From positions 186,001-250,000 of the forward strand of contig NZ_JACJQU010000005.1 of NCBI RefSeq assembly GCF_014696825.1: 64,000 bases of DNA, in the 5' to 3' direction. This DNA comes from Anabaena sphaerica FACHB-251 (lineage in GTDB: Bacteria > Cyanobacteriota > Cyanobacteriia > Cyanobacteriales > Nostocaceae). A model generated the notes under the pieces. The model had not been told where the DNA came from. It saw nothing but the letters and a program-made list of their open reading frames with translations, and did not search any database. A program made the position numbers and the translations under genes. Shown piece after piece: positions 46,232 to 55,452 of this stretch. Position 1 is the first letter of the stretch. Each line of letters begins with the position of its first letter.

Positions 46232-46526
46232 AATTATTAGCCTCACTTACGAAATTAGGTGAATCACCACCTAACAACCCAACTATAAGCATTCTTGCTC
46301 GGTAATTCATAAATCTAGGGGTAGAAATCAAATTTGGTAGTTCTACTTCTCAAAGTAGATATAAAATCTTTTAATTTTTACAGATATATTCATACCCTTA
46401 GAGGGGGTATATTGAATATTTGATATTTTTGAATTTATTTGCTACATCTATATATATTTTTCCGTTTTTTGAGGGTATAACTAATATTATAAATACTAGG
46501 CTAGAGAGAATATAGTAATATACAAC

Positions 46527-47249
46527 TTAGTATTTAGCTATTGAATTAAGCACCAGTATTTGAGTTAAGAAGTAAGCTAAGGCTGCACTACCGATAGGAA
46601 CTGTTAAATTATCAATACCCAAAAATGAAAAAGCTTCTAAGGCTGTGGCTACTAGGGCTACGACTATTGATATCGCCCACGTTTGCCAAGTATTTCCTTG
46701 TGTTTCCAGTAAAATAAACATACTAATCAGGAAACTAATAAAAGTCATTGTTAAAGAACCTTCCCAACTTTTGTTTGAACCAAAAATTTTATATTTATGT
46801 TTACCAAATCTTTGCCCAATTAAAGCTGCTAGTCCATCTCCCCAAGCCATAGTTAAAATGCCTAATGCTGCATATTGGGGTTGCTGTAAATACCAGAACC
46901 AAGCAACTAAAATACCAATACTGACAGCATAAAAAAATGTTCCTAAACTTTGGCGGCCGACGCTATTAATTCCGGGCAAAATGGGGAATATATAGGATAA
47001 TAAGGTAATGATACTGCCTAAAATTGAAGCTGTAATCCCAACGATAGCGGGGATATTTAGCCACCAAGCTAGTAAAATTACATTACCTGTGCCAATATGC
47101 ACGATTTTGCGGATGATTTCGGGTTCGCTGTTGGTAAAGCGACTGACTCCCCAAGCGATGAGGATAACAAGTAATACCCAAGCCGCAGCTGTGGAAATTT
47201 GCAGCCACAATGGGAGAATAGATTCTAAACCGGGAAATGTAGTCAACAA
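46527..47249 (-). CDS. Phytol/polyprenol kinase-like membrane protein
   Basis: 240 residues, seven membrane helices, dolichol kinase/CTP-transferase fold. The RKIVHIGTGN motif near 45 and GDGLAALIGQRFGKHKY followed by NKSWEGSLTM are diagnostic. Cyanobacterial and plant members (VTE5-like) phosphorylate phytol from chlorophyll breakdown for tocopherol synthesis. The function of this copy is inferred from family. Confidence 0.85.
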   Translation of the reverse strand: MLTTFPGLESILPLWLQISTAAAWVLLVILIAWGVSRFTNSEPEIIRKIVHIGTGNVILLAWWLNIPAIVGITASILGSIITLLSYIFPILPGINSVGRQSLGTFFYAVSIGILVAWFWYLQQPQYAALGILTMAWGDGLAALIGQRFGKHKYKIFGSNKSWEGSLTMTFISFLISMFILLETQGNTWQTWAISIVVALVATALEAFSFLGIDNLTVPIGSAALAYFLTQILVLNSIAKY

Positions 47250-47300
47250 TGATGCAACTGAGAATTTTGGGACTTTGATACTACTTTAAATGATTTGGGT

Positions 47301-47537
47301 ATGAAAATATTATTGATTTGGTTAATTAAGGGTTATCGCTTGTTCATTTCTCCTCTGTTTCCCCCGACTTGTCGCTTTCAACCAACTTGTTCGATGTATG
47401 CTATCCAAGCTATTGAACGCTTTGGGGTGTTCCGTGGTGGTTGGATGGCCATTTGGCGCATTTTACGCTGTCATCCGTTCCATCCTGGTGGTTATGATCC
47501 TGTACCAGAAAAGTCTTGTTGCGAACATCGGGAGTAA
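47301..47537 (+). CDS. yidD: Membrane protein insertion efficiency factor YidD
   Basis: 78 residues from the ATG at 47301 ([20 protein letters not shown]). The conserved [19 protein letters not shown] and [17 protein letters not shown] are present. A small amphipathic membrane-associated helper of YidC/Sec insertion. A TTG two codons upstream is less likely as start. Confidence 0.93.
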   Translation: MKILLIWLIKGYRLFISPLFPPTCRFQPTCSMYAIQAIERFGVFRGGWMAIWRILRCHPFHPGGYDPVPEKSCCEHRE

Positions 47538-47575
47538 TATAGCAGGAGTCAGAATTCAGAATTCAGAATTCAGAA
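47536..47575. repeat. GAATTCA array
   Basis: AGGAGTC then three AGAATTC units just after the yidD stop. Third copy of the composite array found at 9152 and 22862. Confidence 0.75.
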
Positions 47576-47648
47576 GTAAAAGCTTAGAAAAAACGCCAGA
47601 TGTCAACAGACAATTTCTTGCACTCAGTAAAGATATCTTTGATAAATT

Positions 47649-48344
47649 ATGCGTCCATATCACCAAATCCCAATTATTGAATGTGGTGAACCTTTAGTTA
47701 ATATTCCTCTAGAACTGTTTGCGGTGGAAACTCCCCATCCTTATGAAAAGTTAGGTGCTAACTATGGGGGATACTCACCTTATTTTCTGCGTGAAAGTGT
47801 GATCAAAAATTTAATTGAGGCACAGAATTATTTAAAATTGTTGCGTCCGGGTTGGTATATTCAGATATTTGATGCTTATCGTCCTGTGGCTGTGCAGCAA
47901 TTTATGGTAGATTATAGCTTTGCACAAGCTTTGCAGGAAAGGGGTTTAATTGAGGTTAATTTATCAGTGGAAGAAAGGGAAGAAGTTTGGAAAGCGGTTT
48001 ATGAAATTTGGGCTGTACCAAGTTTAGATATGAATACTCCTCCTCCTCATAGTACGGGTGCTGCGGTAGATATTACCCTAGTAGATGAAAATTGGGAAGT
48101 TGTAAATATGGGTTCACCTATTGATGAAATGTCAGAGCGATCGCACCCTGATTATTATATTAATAGAAATCAAGAATACAATCACCATCGAGAATTGTTA
48201 CTAGATGTCATGTTAAAGGCAGGATTTAAACGCAATCCTAGAGAATGGTGGCATTTTTCTTTTGGTGATCAAATGTGGGCTTGGTTGTGTAATCTATCAA
48301 ATCCTGATCATCCTGTAACTGCACGTTATGGACGTTTAATTTGA
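47649..48344 (+). CDS. VanX-like D-alanyl-D-alanine dipeptidase (M15D)
   Basis: 231 residues. The zinc-ligand motif is HSTGAAVDITLVD (His and Asp) and the second His is in EWWHFSFGD. The basic Arg of DAYRPVAVQQF is also conserved. It hydrolyses D-Ala-D-Ala for cell-wall recycling; cyanobacterial members need not confer vancomycin resistance. No signal peptide, so cytoplasmic. Confidence 0.9.
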   Translation: MRPYHQIPIIECGEPLVNIPLELFAVETPHPYEKLGANYGGYSPYFLRESVIKNLIEAQNYLKLLRPGWYIQIFDAYRPVAVQQFMVDYSFAQALQERGLIEVNLSVEEREEVWKAVYEIWAVPSLDMNTPPPHSTGAAVDITLVDENWEVVNMGSPIDEMSERSHPDYYINRNQEYNHHRELLLDVMLKAGFKRNPREWWHFSFGDQMWAWLCNLSNPDHPVTARYGRLI

Positions 48345-48448
48345 CGTTCAAATTGCAAGATAAATCTGCAAAAATCCTGAAAGATGATGGAGTCTCTGAG
48401 TGATCGCTGGTGATGACTATCTAAAAGTGACCACTCAGAAAAGCAACA

Positions 48449-48922
48449 TTATGCGTCTTGGGGATTGAGTTCTCGCAACTCGTCAGTGGTGTAAGTACCG
48501 ATGGGACTCCAAACCAGATAGGGAAGTAGCAATAAGGCTGCGGTAACAGAAATTGGTAAGACACAGATTGCTAACACTACAGCGGAAATCAAACCCATTA
48601 ACCCGATTTTTTCCCCTAGTTTGAGACTGCGAAACCTCAACATCACAGGTATGTAAGCGACAGTGATTATCTCTGCTAAAAGATACAATCCCATCAGCAT
48701 CCAGGTAATTATGCTGCCCGGATTTTTTTGCCAAACTATATTAGCTGACACTGCACCACAAGTTAAAATCACAGTCCAAATCAAGGGAATAAGCGGTTCA
48801 AAAACTAACCACTGCGGACGACTTAAGCGCGTGAACCATTTTACATCCCCTGGTGTGATGAAGAAACTACCAAGGGCAATTAGTAAAGTTATACCCCCAA
48901 TAATCATCCAAGATTGAATCAT
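48449..48922 (-). CDS. TspO/MBR family protein, copy 1
   Basis: 157 residues, five membrane helices, tryptophan-rich sensory protein fold. RPQWLVFEPLIPLIWTVILT and the C-terminal LPYLVWSPIGTYTTDELREL, quoted in part, are typical. Bacterial TspO binds or degrades porphyrins and answers to oxygen and stress. Tandem with a close paralog at 49021. Confidence 0.85.
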   Translation of the reverse strand: MIQSWMIIGGITLLIALGSFFITPGDVKWFTRLSRPQWLVFEPLIPLIWTVILTCGAVSANIVWQKNPGSIITWMLMGLYLLAEIITVAYIPVMLRFRSLKLGEKIGLMGLISAVVLAICVLPISVTAALLLLPYLVWSPIGTYTTDELRELNPQDA

Positions 48923-49020
48923 GGTTCACCCTCCCTGTGTAGTTTGTTCAGATGTACATTGCAAGTCTGACAACTAAGGATGTGGAATGAAATCACTCGC
49001 TGGTTTTAATTCCTAATATG

Positions 49021-49494
49021 TCAAGCATCCTGTGGGTTGAGACGAATCATTTCCCAAGTTGTATATGTACCGATAGGACTCCAAAGTAAATAAGGAATTA
49101 GTAATAATGCAGCCCAAATAGAAATAGGTACAACTGCGAAGGTGACTAAAAGACAGATGATGAAACCTGTGCCACCAATAATTGTACCTACTTTGAGACT
49201 GCGAAGCCGAAACATTACAGGTGTATAAGCAATAGTAAATATCTCTAACAGTAGGTAGAAACCCATCATTAACCAGGTTATACCTGTTCCTGGGTTATGT
49301 TCCCAGATAATATAAGCTGACCAAGCGCCACAAATAAATATTACTGTCCAGATGAGGGGAATTGCTGCTTCAAAAGTCAGCCATCTAGGTCTTTGTAAAT
49401 GTCTGAACCATTGGCGATCGCTCGGTGTAATCAGGCTACTGGCCAAGGCTACTAAGAAAGCCACACCCCCGATTACCATCCAAGATTTAATCAT
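49021..49494 (-). CDS. TspO/MBR family protein, copy 2
   Basis: 157 residues from the ATG at 49494 (MIKSWMVIGGVAFLVALASS). Same length and helix plan as copy 1, for example RPRWLTFEAAIPLIWTVIFI and LLWSPIGTYTTWEMIRLNPQ. Longer upstream reading is repeat-derived. Arose by tandem duplication. Confidence 0.85.
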   Translation of the reverse strand: MIKSWMVIGGVAFLVALASSLITPSDRQWFRHLQRPRWLTFEAAIPLIWTVIFICGAWSAYIIWEHNPGTGITWLMMGFYLLLEIFTIAYTPVMFRLRSLKVGTIIGGTGFIICLLVTFAVVPISIWAALLLIPYLLWSPIGTYTTWEMIRLNPQDA

Positions 49495-49717
49495 TCTTTC
49501 CTGTCCTTGGTGCTGACTCTCATAACTAATTATACAGCTTAGGGATTGGGGAAAATATCCCAATTAAGAATTAAGAATTAAGATTTACGAATTACCAATC
49601 TCTATCTTATGCTGAAATATTTTGTGGTAATTATGTCTTGAGATGGGGATATATGGTTAGTCGATGAAACTAAGATTGATAAATGGGAAATATGCCAAGT
49701 AACCAGCAGTAATTATT

Positions 49718-50311
49718 ATGCACACGGAATCTGAATCTGAAGTGCGACTGCACCACCAGCAGCCAACACTTGCACCTAAGCTACAAGATATTGGGAACAC
49801 TATTCGTTTCACAGGTTGGATTACTTTATGGGTGCAACTGGGACTGGCGATCGTTTGCGGGTTGGCGTTATTATTTGCTTCTACTGGTCGTGATTTTGCT
49901 CAACAACCAAATGCTGGTCTAGGAATTGGGATATTTTGGGGGTTTTGCGGAATTTTAGCACTGTTGTTCAGTGTTTATTGGAATTATAGTTACACGCGCC
50001 TCGGTAAACAGTTGCTAAATCCTAATACTGCTCTACATCCTAGCAAGGCTGATACTGTTAGAGCTATCAGACTGGGAATAATGGTGGGTTTGGTGGGGAT
50101 TTTAATTAGTATCTTAGGTGCAGGTGCAACGGTAGGTGTGCTGGTTGCAAAATCTGTATCTCAACCTCCAGGAGTCGCCATTACTGACCCTTACAGAATT
50201 ATTCGCGCAATGGATGTGTTTGTAGAAGTTGCGAATATTAATGGCATTTTCGCTCATTTTATCGGTACTGTAGCTTCTCTGTGGTTGTTAGAAAAAGTCC
50301 ATCAGCATTAA
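49718..50311 (+). CDS. DUF3611 family membrane protein
   Basis: 197 residues with four membrane segments (near 30-55, 65-90, 125-150 and 170-190). The family is cyanobacterial/plastid; function unknown. The N-terminal helix pair GWITLWVQLGLAIVCGLALLF and RAIRLGIMVGLVGILISILG is typical. Confidence 0.82.
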   Translation: MHTESESEVRLHHQQPTLAPKLQDIGNTIRFTGWITLWVQLGLAIVCGLALLFASTGRDFAQQPNAGLGIGIFWGFCGILALLFSVYWNYSYTRLGKQLLNPNTALHPSKADTVRAIRLGIMVGLVGILISILGAGATVGVLVAKSVSQPPGVAITDPYRIIRAMDVFVEVANINGIFAHFIGTVASLWLLEKVHQH

Positions 50312-50362
50312 TTCATAATAGTCTGGATCAGGACACCCCTGCGGGAAGTCAAAAGTCAAAAT

Positions 50363-50704
50363 TTTTTTGTCTGAATCAGGATAACCAGGATGAAAGGATG
50401 TACAGGATGAGATTGTCAAATCTCTTTAAAACCTTTTACCTTCGTATCCTTCGCGTCTACCCTTTGGGAACACCTTCGGGGAACGTGGTTTATTCTTCAG
50501 TGACTTGTGCGTAACCAACCATCATACCTGAGCAAAATTAATTTAACATTTTTGGAACAAACAAAAATCTCTGTATTCCTTATCTGTTCACTGTTAAGAG
50601 TTCCCTGTTAAGAGTTCCCTCTCCCAAATATAAAATTTATTTTGCACGACTACTTAACATCCTGTAAATCCTAAAATCCTGGATATCTTGATTCAGACAA
50701 AAAA
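50363..50704. repeat. Long inverted-repeat element (TTTTTTGTCTGAATCAGGAT type)
   Basis: The left arm 50363-50391 (TTTTTTTGTCTGAATCAGGA...) is matched by the right arm 50676-50704 in reverse complement at about 27 of 29 positions. About 284 bp between are non-coding. A single related arm is at 60229-60275 after icd. Confidence 0.6.
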
Positions 50705-50738
50705 CGCTTACACTAGAGTCAGAGACTCTAAAATTGCA

Positions 50739-50759
50739 TTCCCAGTCTCAGACTGGGAA
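50739..50759. repeat. TTCCCAGTCTcAGACTGGGAA palindrome
   Basis: Perfect 10-bp arms around a single base, 17 bp before the SIR2 ATG. Upstream codons read through it and are not native. Common dispersed hairpin in this group of organisms. Confidence 0.7.
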
Positions 50760-50775
50760 CGATAACAGAAATAAT

Positions 50776-51495
50776 ATGATTGTAGTTTTTAGTGGTGCAG
50801 GACTTTCCGCAGAAAGCGGTATTCCCACCTTCAGAGGTGCTGGGGGACTGTGGGAAGGATACAAAATAGAAGAAGTCGCTACCCCTTTGGGTTGGATGCA
50901 AAATCAAAAGTTGGTTTTAGATTTTTACACCCAAGGTTTTGAAAAAATGCAGCAATGTCAACCAAATGCTGCACATTTTGCTATTGCTGAATTAGCCAAT
51001 CATTTTAATGTGGTTTGCATTACCCAAAATATTGATACTCTGTTAGAAAAAGCAGGAGTAAAAGATGTTTGGCACATTCACGGGAGAATAGATCATGAAA
51101 AATGTGAATGGCATTTTGATATCCCTCCTATGTATGCCCAATGGCAATGTAATTATAAAGCGCAAATTAATAAACCTGTGCAATGGGGTGATTTATGTCC
51201 TAAATGCGGTAAACATTTACGTCCTGATGTGGTTTGGTTTGGGGAAGCGGTGGATATGCGAGTTGATGATTTATATAAAATTCAATCTCAGGTTGAGGTG
51301 TTTATTGTGGTGGGGACTTCCGCACAAGTTTATCCCGCTGCTAATTTATTAAAGTTTTTTCAAGCTGTACCTACAAAATATTTTATAGATCCTAATCCTA
51401 ATTATGAGGTATTGGATGGGTTTAATGTTCTTGAGGGTAAGGCCACAGAATATTTACCAGCCTTAGTGGAGTCTTTAAAGGAAGAACTTGCTTAA
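50776..51495 (+). CDS. cobB: SIR2-family NAD-dependent protein deacylase
   Basis: 239 residues from the ATG at 50776 (MIVVFSGAGLSAESGIPTFR). GAGLSAESGIP and TQNIDTLL bind NAD and the catalytic His is in HIHGRID. The zinc cysteines are in HEKCEW, QWQC and CPKC. Removes acyl groups from lysines. The symbol is by family. Confidence 0.9.
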   Translation: MIVVFSGAGLSAESGIPTFRGAGGLWEGYKIEEVATPLGWMQNQKLVLDFYTQGFEKMQQCQPNAAHFAIAELANHFNVVCITQNIDTLLEKAGVKDVWHIHGRIDHEKCEWHFDIPPMYAQWQCNYKAQINKPVQWGDLCPKCGKHLRPDVVWFGEAVDMRVDDLYKIQSQVEVFIVVGTSAQVYPAANLLKFFQAVPTKYFIDPNPNYEVLDGFNVLEGKATEYLPALVESLKEELA

Positions 51496-51596
51496 TTCCC
51501 GAAAATATATCTAAAAATACTTACCAAAGGCATTTGTGTTGTGAGAAGGTACTAGATATTTTAGTGGAGTGCCAACGTACTACCTGATAAATATCT

Positions 51597-53621
51597 ATGA
51601 AAGCTGATGCGATCGCCTTTCTCTTACCTGCTATGGTTTCTACGCCCATTAAGGAACCTGTACCCGTATTTTTGACAATTTTGGGGATAATGCTAATTGC
51701 ACCCCTATTATTTGAAAAAATCCGCCTACCAGGTATTGTGGGGTTAATTCTGGCTGGGGTTGTTGTTGGTCCAAATGGGTTGGGACTGTTAGCACGGGAT
51801 AATACTATTGTCCTGTTGGGAACTGTGGGTTTATTGTTTCTCATGTTTATGGCAGGTTTAGAAACCAGCCTAGAGGACATGAAATATAACGCTGATAAGG
51901 CCGTAATATTTGGTTTACTGACATTTGCAGTCCCGATGATATTGGGTACAGGGGCAATGTTAGCGATAGGATATGGGTTTTTACCTGCTATTTTGGTTGC
52001 TTCTTGTTTCGCTTCCCATACGCTGCTGGCTTTACCTGTGGTGAGTAAATTGGGAATAATGCGATCGCAAGTTTTAACTACTACTCTTGGTGGTACATTA
52101 ATTACTAATATTTTGGCACTATTAGTATTAGCTGTAGTAGTCAGGGCGCATCAAGGTAATTTAACCTTGCAGTTTTGGTTATTTTTAATTCCTTCCCTGA
52201 TTATTTACACCTTCCTTACCCTCTGGGGTGTTCCCCGCTTAGGAAAGTGGTTTTTTCGCAAATTTGGACATGATGAAGGGGCAGAATTTACTTTTGTTCT
52301 CGCTACTTTGTTTGTGGTTTCCTATGGGGCAGATATAGTTCAAATTGAACCGATTATTGGCGCTTTTTTAGCGGGAGTTGCTATTACTCAATTAATCCCC
52401 CAACTTAGCCCTTTAATGAATCGAATTCAATTTATTGGTAATACTCTATTTGTGCCATTTTTCCTAATTTCTGTAGGAATGTTGGTAAATCCCAAAATTT
52501 TGATCCAAGAACCAAAATCATTAATAGTATCTGGTGTGATGGTGACAGTTGCTATTATCGCTAAATATTTACCTGCTTGGGGTGCGGGTAAATTATTTGG
52601 TTTCAACCATAACAATATCATGCTAATGTTTGGCTTATCAGTGGCACAAGCTGCTTCTACCTTAGCTGCAATTACCGTAGCTTATAATATCAAATTAGTA
52701 GATCAATTAACGGTAAATGGGACAATTGCCATGATTTTAGTTACCTGCATTGCTTCTCCTTGGGTGACAGCAAAGTGGGGACAAAAACTCAAACCAGAAG
52801 ATACTACTACCCAAAAAAGTGCAGAAGGAAAATTAGGCGATCGCGTTTTAGTTCCTGTTGCTAACCCTAACACTGAAGATAACCTGTTACAGTTAGCAAT
52901 GATCTTAGCAAAATCCGCAGCCGGTACTTTATTACCTCTACACATTTTAATTGAAGAAGGCGAACCAATTTCCCCAGCAGACAAAGCTAGGCAAAATCAG
53001 TTACTTGCCAACGCAGAAATGATTGCCCATGCAGCAGTAACCAAAGTTACACCCATTGGCAGAATTGATGAATCCATTGATAAAGGAATTGCCAGAGTAG
53101 CAGAAGAAAAGCAAGCCAGTGTGATAGTCTGTGGTTGGAAAGGTTACTCTACCTACCAAGAAAATTTATTTGGTGGTGTAATTGATAAAATTGTCCACCG
53201 TAGTTCTGTACCTGTATTAGTAACTCGCTTTCCCTTACCTATCGAACATACATCAAGAGTATTTTTGGCTTTCACCAGTCAACAAGCCAAAGCTAGTTCC
53301 TTTGCACAAAGCATCAAATTAGCCCAAACTTTAGCAGCAGAACTGAAAGCATCTTTACAACTATTACAAGTCGTCCCCACCAGAGGAATAGATATTGATT
53401 TAACTGAGGGTGTCATACCAGCGGATACACCTGTACAAAAAGTGCGGGGTAATTTTGTTAAAGAAGTGTCACGCTTACTGAAAACTAATGATTTATTGTT
53501 GTTAAATGGGTCTGTCGCCCAAAAAGGCCAGATATTTTCGCTACTTGGTCATGTTCCCGAAGCGATCGCTCATAATCACCCCAAAGTTGCTATGATGATT
53601 GTTTATTTACCACAGTTATAG
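51597..53621 (+). CDS. Cation:proton antiporter (Kef/NapA-like) with USP domains
   Basis: 674 residues. An N-terminal CPA2 exchanger of about 12 helices (residues 25-395) carries LPGIVGLILAGVVVGPNGLG and a GAFLAGVAI motif. A cytoplasmic tail follows with two universal-stress-like folds (DRVLVPVANPNTEDN near 420 and SVIVCGWKGYST). Transports Na+ or K+ against protons; the ion is not determined. Confidence 0.88.
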   Translation: MKADAIAFLLPAMVSTPIKEPVPVFLTILGIMLIAPLLFEKIRLPGIVGLILAGVVVGPNGLGLLARDNTIVLLGTVGLLFLMFMAGLETSLEDMKYNADKAVIFGLLTFAVPMILGTGAMLAIGYGFLPAILVASCFASHTLLALPVVSKLGIMRSQVLTTTLGGTLITNILALLVLAVVVRAHQGNLTLQFWLFLIPSLIIYTFLTLWGVPRLGKWFFRKFGHDEGAEFTFVLATLFVVSYGADIVQIEPIIGAFLAGVAITQLIPQLSPLMNRIQFIGNTLFVPFFLISVGMLVNPKILIQEPKSLIVSGVMVTVAIIAKYLPAWGAGKLFGFNHNNIMLMFGLSVAQAASTLAAITVAYNIKLVDQLTVNGTIAMILVTCIASPWVTAKWGQKLKPEDTTTQKSAEGKLGDRVLVPVANPNTEDNLLQLAMILAKSAAGTLLPLHILIEEGEPISPADKARQNQLLANAEMIAHAAVTKVTPIGRIDESIDKGIARVAEEKQASVIVCGWKGYSTYQENLFGGVIDKIVHRSSVPVLVTRFPLPIEHTSRVFLAFTSQQAKASSFAQSIKLAQTLAAELKASLQLLQVVPTRGIDIDLTEGVIPADTPVQKVRGNFVKEVSRLLKTNDLLLLNGSVAQKGQIFSLLGHVPEAIAHNHPKVAMMIVYLPQL

Positions 53622-53628
53622 ATGACTG

Positions 53629-53739
53629 GGGACTGGGGACTGGGGACTGGGGACTGGGGACTGGGTAATATTTTTCCCCATTACTAAATTACAAATTACC
53701 TTTTCCCCAATCACCAATCACCAATCACCAATCACCAAT
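53629..53739. repeat. GGGGACT and CCAATCA arrays
   Basis: Five GGGGACTG units (53629-53665), then four CCAATCA heptamers (53706-53739) leading up to the mtnA ATG. Confidence 0.85.
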
Positions 53740-53741
53740 TT

Positions 53742-54782
53742 ATGCTTTATCCTATTGTTTGGCAAAATAACTCAGTTGTACTCATCGATCAAACCCGTTT
53801 ACCAAATGAGTATGCTGTAATAGAAATTCATCGCTGCGAAGACATGGCCGAAGCGATAAGCACTATGATTGTTAGAGGTGCGCCGGCTATTGGTGTCGCT
53901 GCTGCTTACGGGATGTATTTGGGTGCAAGGGAAATTGAAACCAGCGATCGCACCGAATTTTTACACCAATTAGAAGAAGTTGCCCAGTTATTGCGTTCTA
54001 CCCGTCCCACCGCAGTAAACTTATTTTGGGCTATAGGTAGAATGATGCAAACTGCCTATGAAACTCTGGGAACAATCGCACAAATTAAACAAATTCTTTT
54101 AGAAACTGCCCAAACTATCAACGCTGAAGATATCCAAACTTGTCAAGCCATAGGTGATCATGGTTTAGCAGCTTTACCCAAAACCCCAGAAAAGTTAATC
54201 ATCCTGACTCACTGTAACGCCGGTGCTTTAGCAACTGCTGGTTATGGTACAGCTTTAGGTGTAGTGCGTTCCGCTTGGAGAGAAGGACGTTTAACACGAG
54301 TATTTGCAGATGAAACTCGTCCCCGTTTACAAGGTGCAAAACTCACCGCTTGGGAATGTGTGCAAGAAGGTATTCCCGTTACAGTTATTACTGATAATAT
54401 GGCTGCCCATTGCATGAAACAAGGTTTAATTGATGCGGTTGTGGTCGGTGCTGATAGAATAGCCGCGAATGGGGACACTGCTAATAAAATCGGTACTTAC
54501 AGTTTAGCAATTGTTGCTAAAGCTCATAATATTCCTTTCTTCGTTGCAGCACCTATTTCTACCATCGATTTTACCTTATCTAATGGTAGTCAAATTCCCA
54601 TTGAAGAACGTCATCCATCGGAAATATATCAGATTGGTGATACTATTCTCACACCTTCAGGAGTAGAGTTTTATAATCCTGCTTTTGATGTAACTCCCGC
54701 AGAATTAATTACAGCCATTATTACAGAAAATGGTGCTTTTGCTCCTGGTGAGTTGGTAAAGTGTCATACTATTTCTCAATAA
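53742..54782 (+). CDS. mtnA: Methylthioribose-1-phosphate isomerase
   Basis: 346 residues. It converts 5-methylthioribose-1-phosphate to the ribulose form in methionine salvage. Catalytic Cys158 ([19 protein letters not shown]) and Asp238 ([18 protein letters not shown]) sit where the Bacillus enzyme has C160 and D240. The [13 protein letters not shown] substrate loop is present. Start is right after a CCAATCA array with no obvious Shine-Dalgarno. Confidence 0.95.
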   Translation: MLYPIVWQNNSVVLIDQTRLPNEYAVIEIHRCEDMAEAISTMIVRGAPAIGVAAAYGMYLGAREIETSDRTEFLHQLEEVAQLLRSTRPTAVNLFWAIGRMMQTAYETLGTIAQIKQILLETAQTINAEDIQTCQAIGDHGLAALPKTPEKLIILTHCNAGALATAGYGTALGVVRSAWREGRLTRVFADETRPRLQGAKLTAWECVQEGIPVTVITDNMAAHCMKQGLIDAVVVGADRIAANGDTANKIGTYSLAIVAKAHNIPFFVAAPISTIDFTLSNGSQIPIEERHPSEIYQIGDTILTPSGVEFYNPAFDVTPAELITAIITENGAFAPGELVKCHTISQ

Positions 54783-54891
54783 ATATTCAATAAATTCTGG
54801 ACATTTTTTAGTTATAGTCTATTCAGTAACAGGAGACGATACTAAAACAACAGCACCAAATTTATAGTTAAATTCTTGATGAGGACAATCA

Positions 54892-55335
54892 ATGGACGTT
54901 TTCTTGGCTAATATTAATCATCTTGAAAGTGTTTCGGTACTATTTGATAAGTATCGTGTTTTTTACAATCAGCCATCAAACATTGAAGCTGCCAAAGACT
55001 TTCTCAAAGAACGTTTCAATAATAATGACTCAGTTGTGTTTGCAGCTAATGACAATGGGAAATTAGTGGGATTCACTCAACTTTATCCCAGCTTTTCTTC
55101 AGTGTCGATGAAACGAGTATGGATATTAAACGATTTGTATGTGGAAGAATTGTATCGTCGGAGAGGAATTGCAAATTTATTGATGAATGTTGCAGAAGAA
55201 TACGCAAAAAAAAGTGGAGCTATTAGAGTAAGTTTAGCTACTCAAATTTCTAACTTAACCGCGCAAAAGCTCTATGAATCTAGAGATTACATTAAAAATG
55301 AAGAATTTTACCATTATGCTTTGGGGTTACATTAG
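54892..55335 (+). CDS. GNAT family N-acetyltransferase
   Basis: 147 residues. The acetyl-CoA motif A is LYVEELYRRRGIANLLMN (R/QxxGxA type). Substrate unknown; spermidine- or amino-group acetylation is possible. Separate from neighbours by about 110 bp on each side. Confidence 0.87.
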   Translation: MDVFLANINHLESVSVLFDKYRVFYNQPSNIEAAKDFLKERFNNNDSVVFAANDNGKLVGFTQLYPSFSSVSMKRVWILNDLYVEELYRRRGIANLLMNVAEEYAKKSGAIRVSLATQISNLTAQKLYESRDYIKNEEFYHYALGLH

Positions 55336-55452
55336 TGCCATACAACTCGATGCTAGATGTAACCTTAAATATCTTAAATATATAAATCTAATAGAATTAT
55401 TCAATTCTGTCAAAAACTTGAATCTAGCATTTACAAAGTAGAAAAAATCCCC

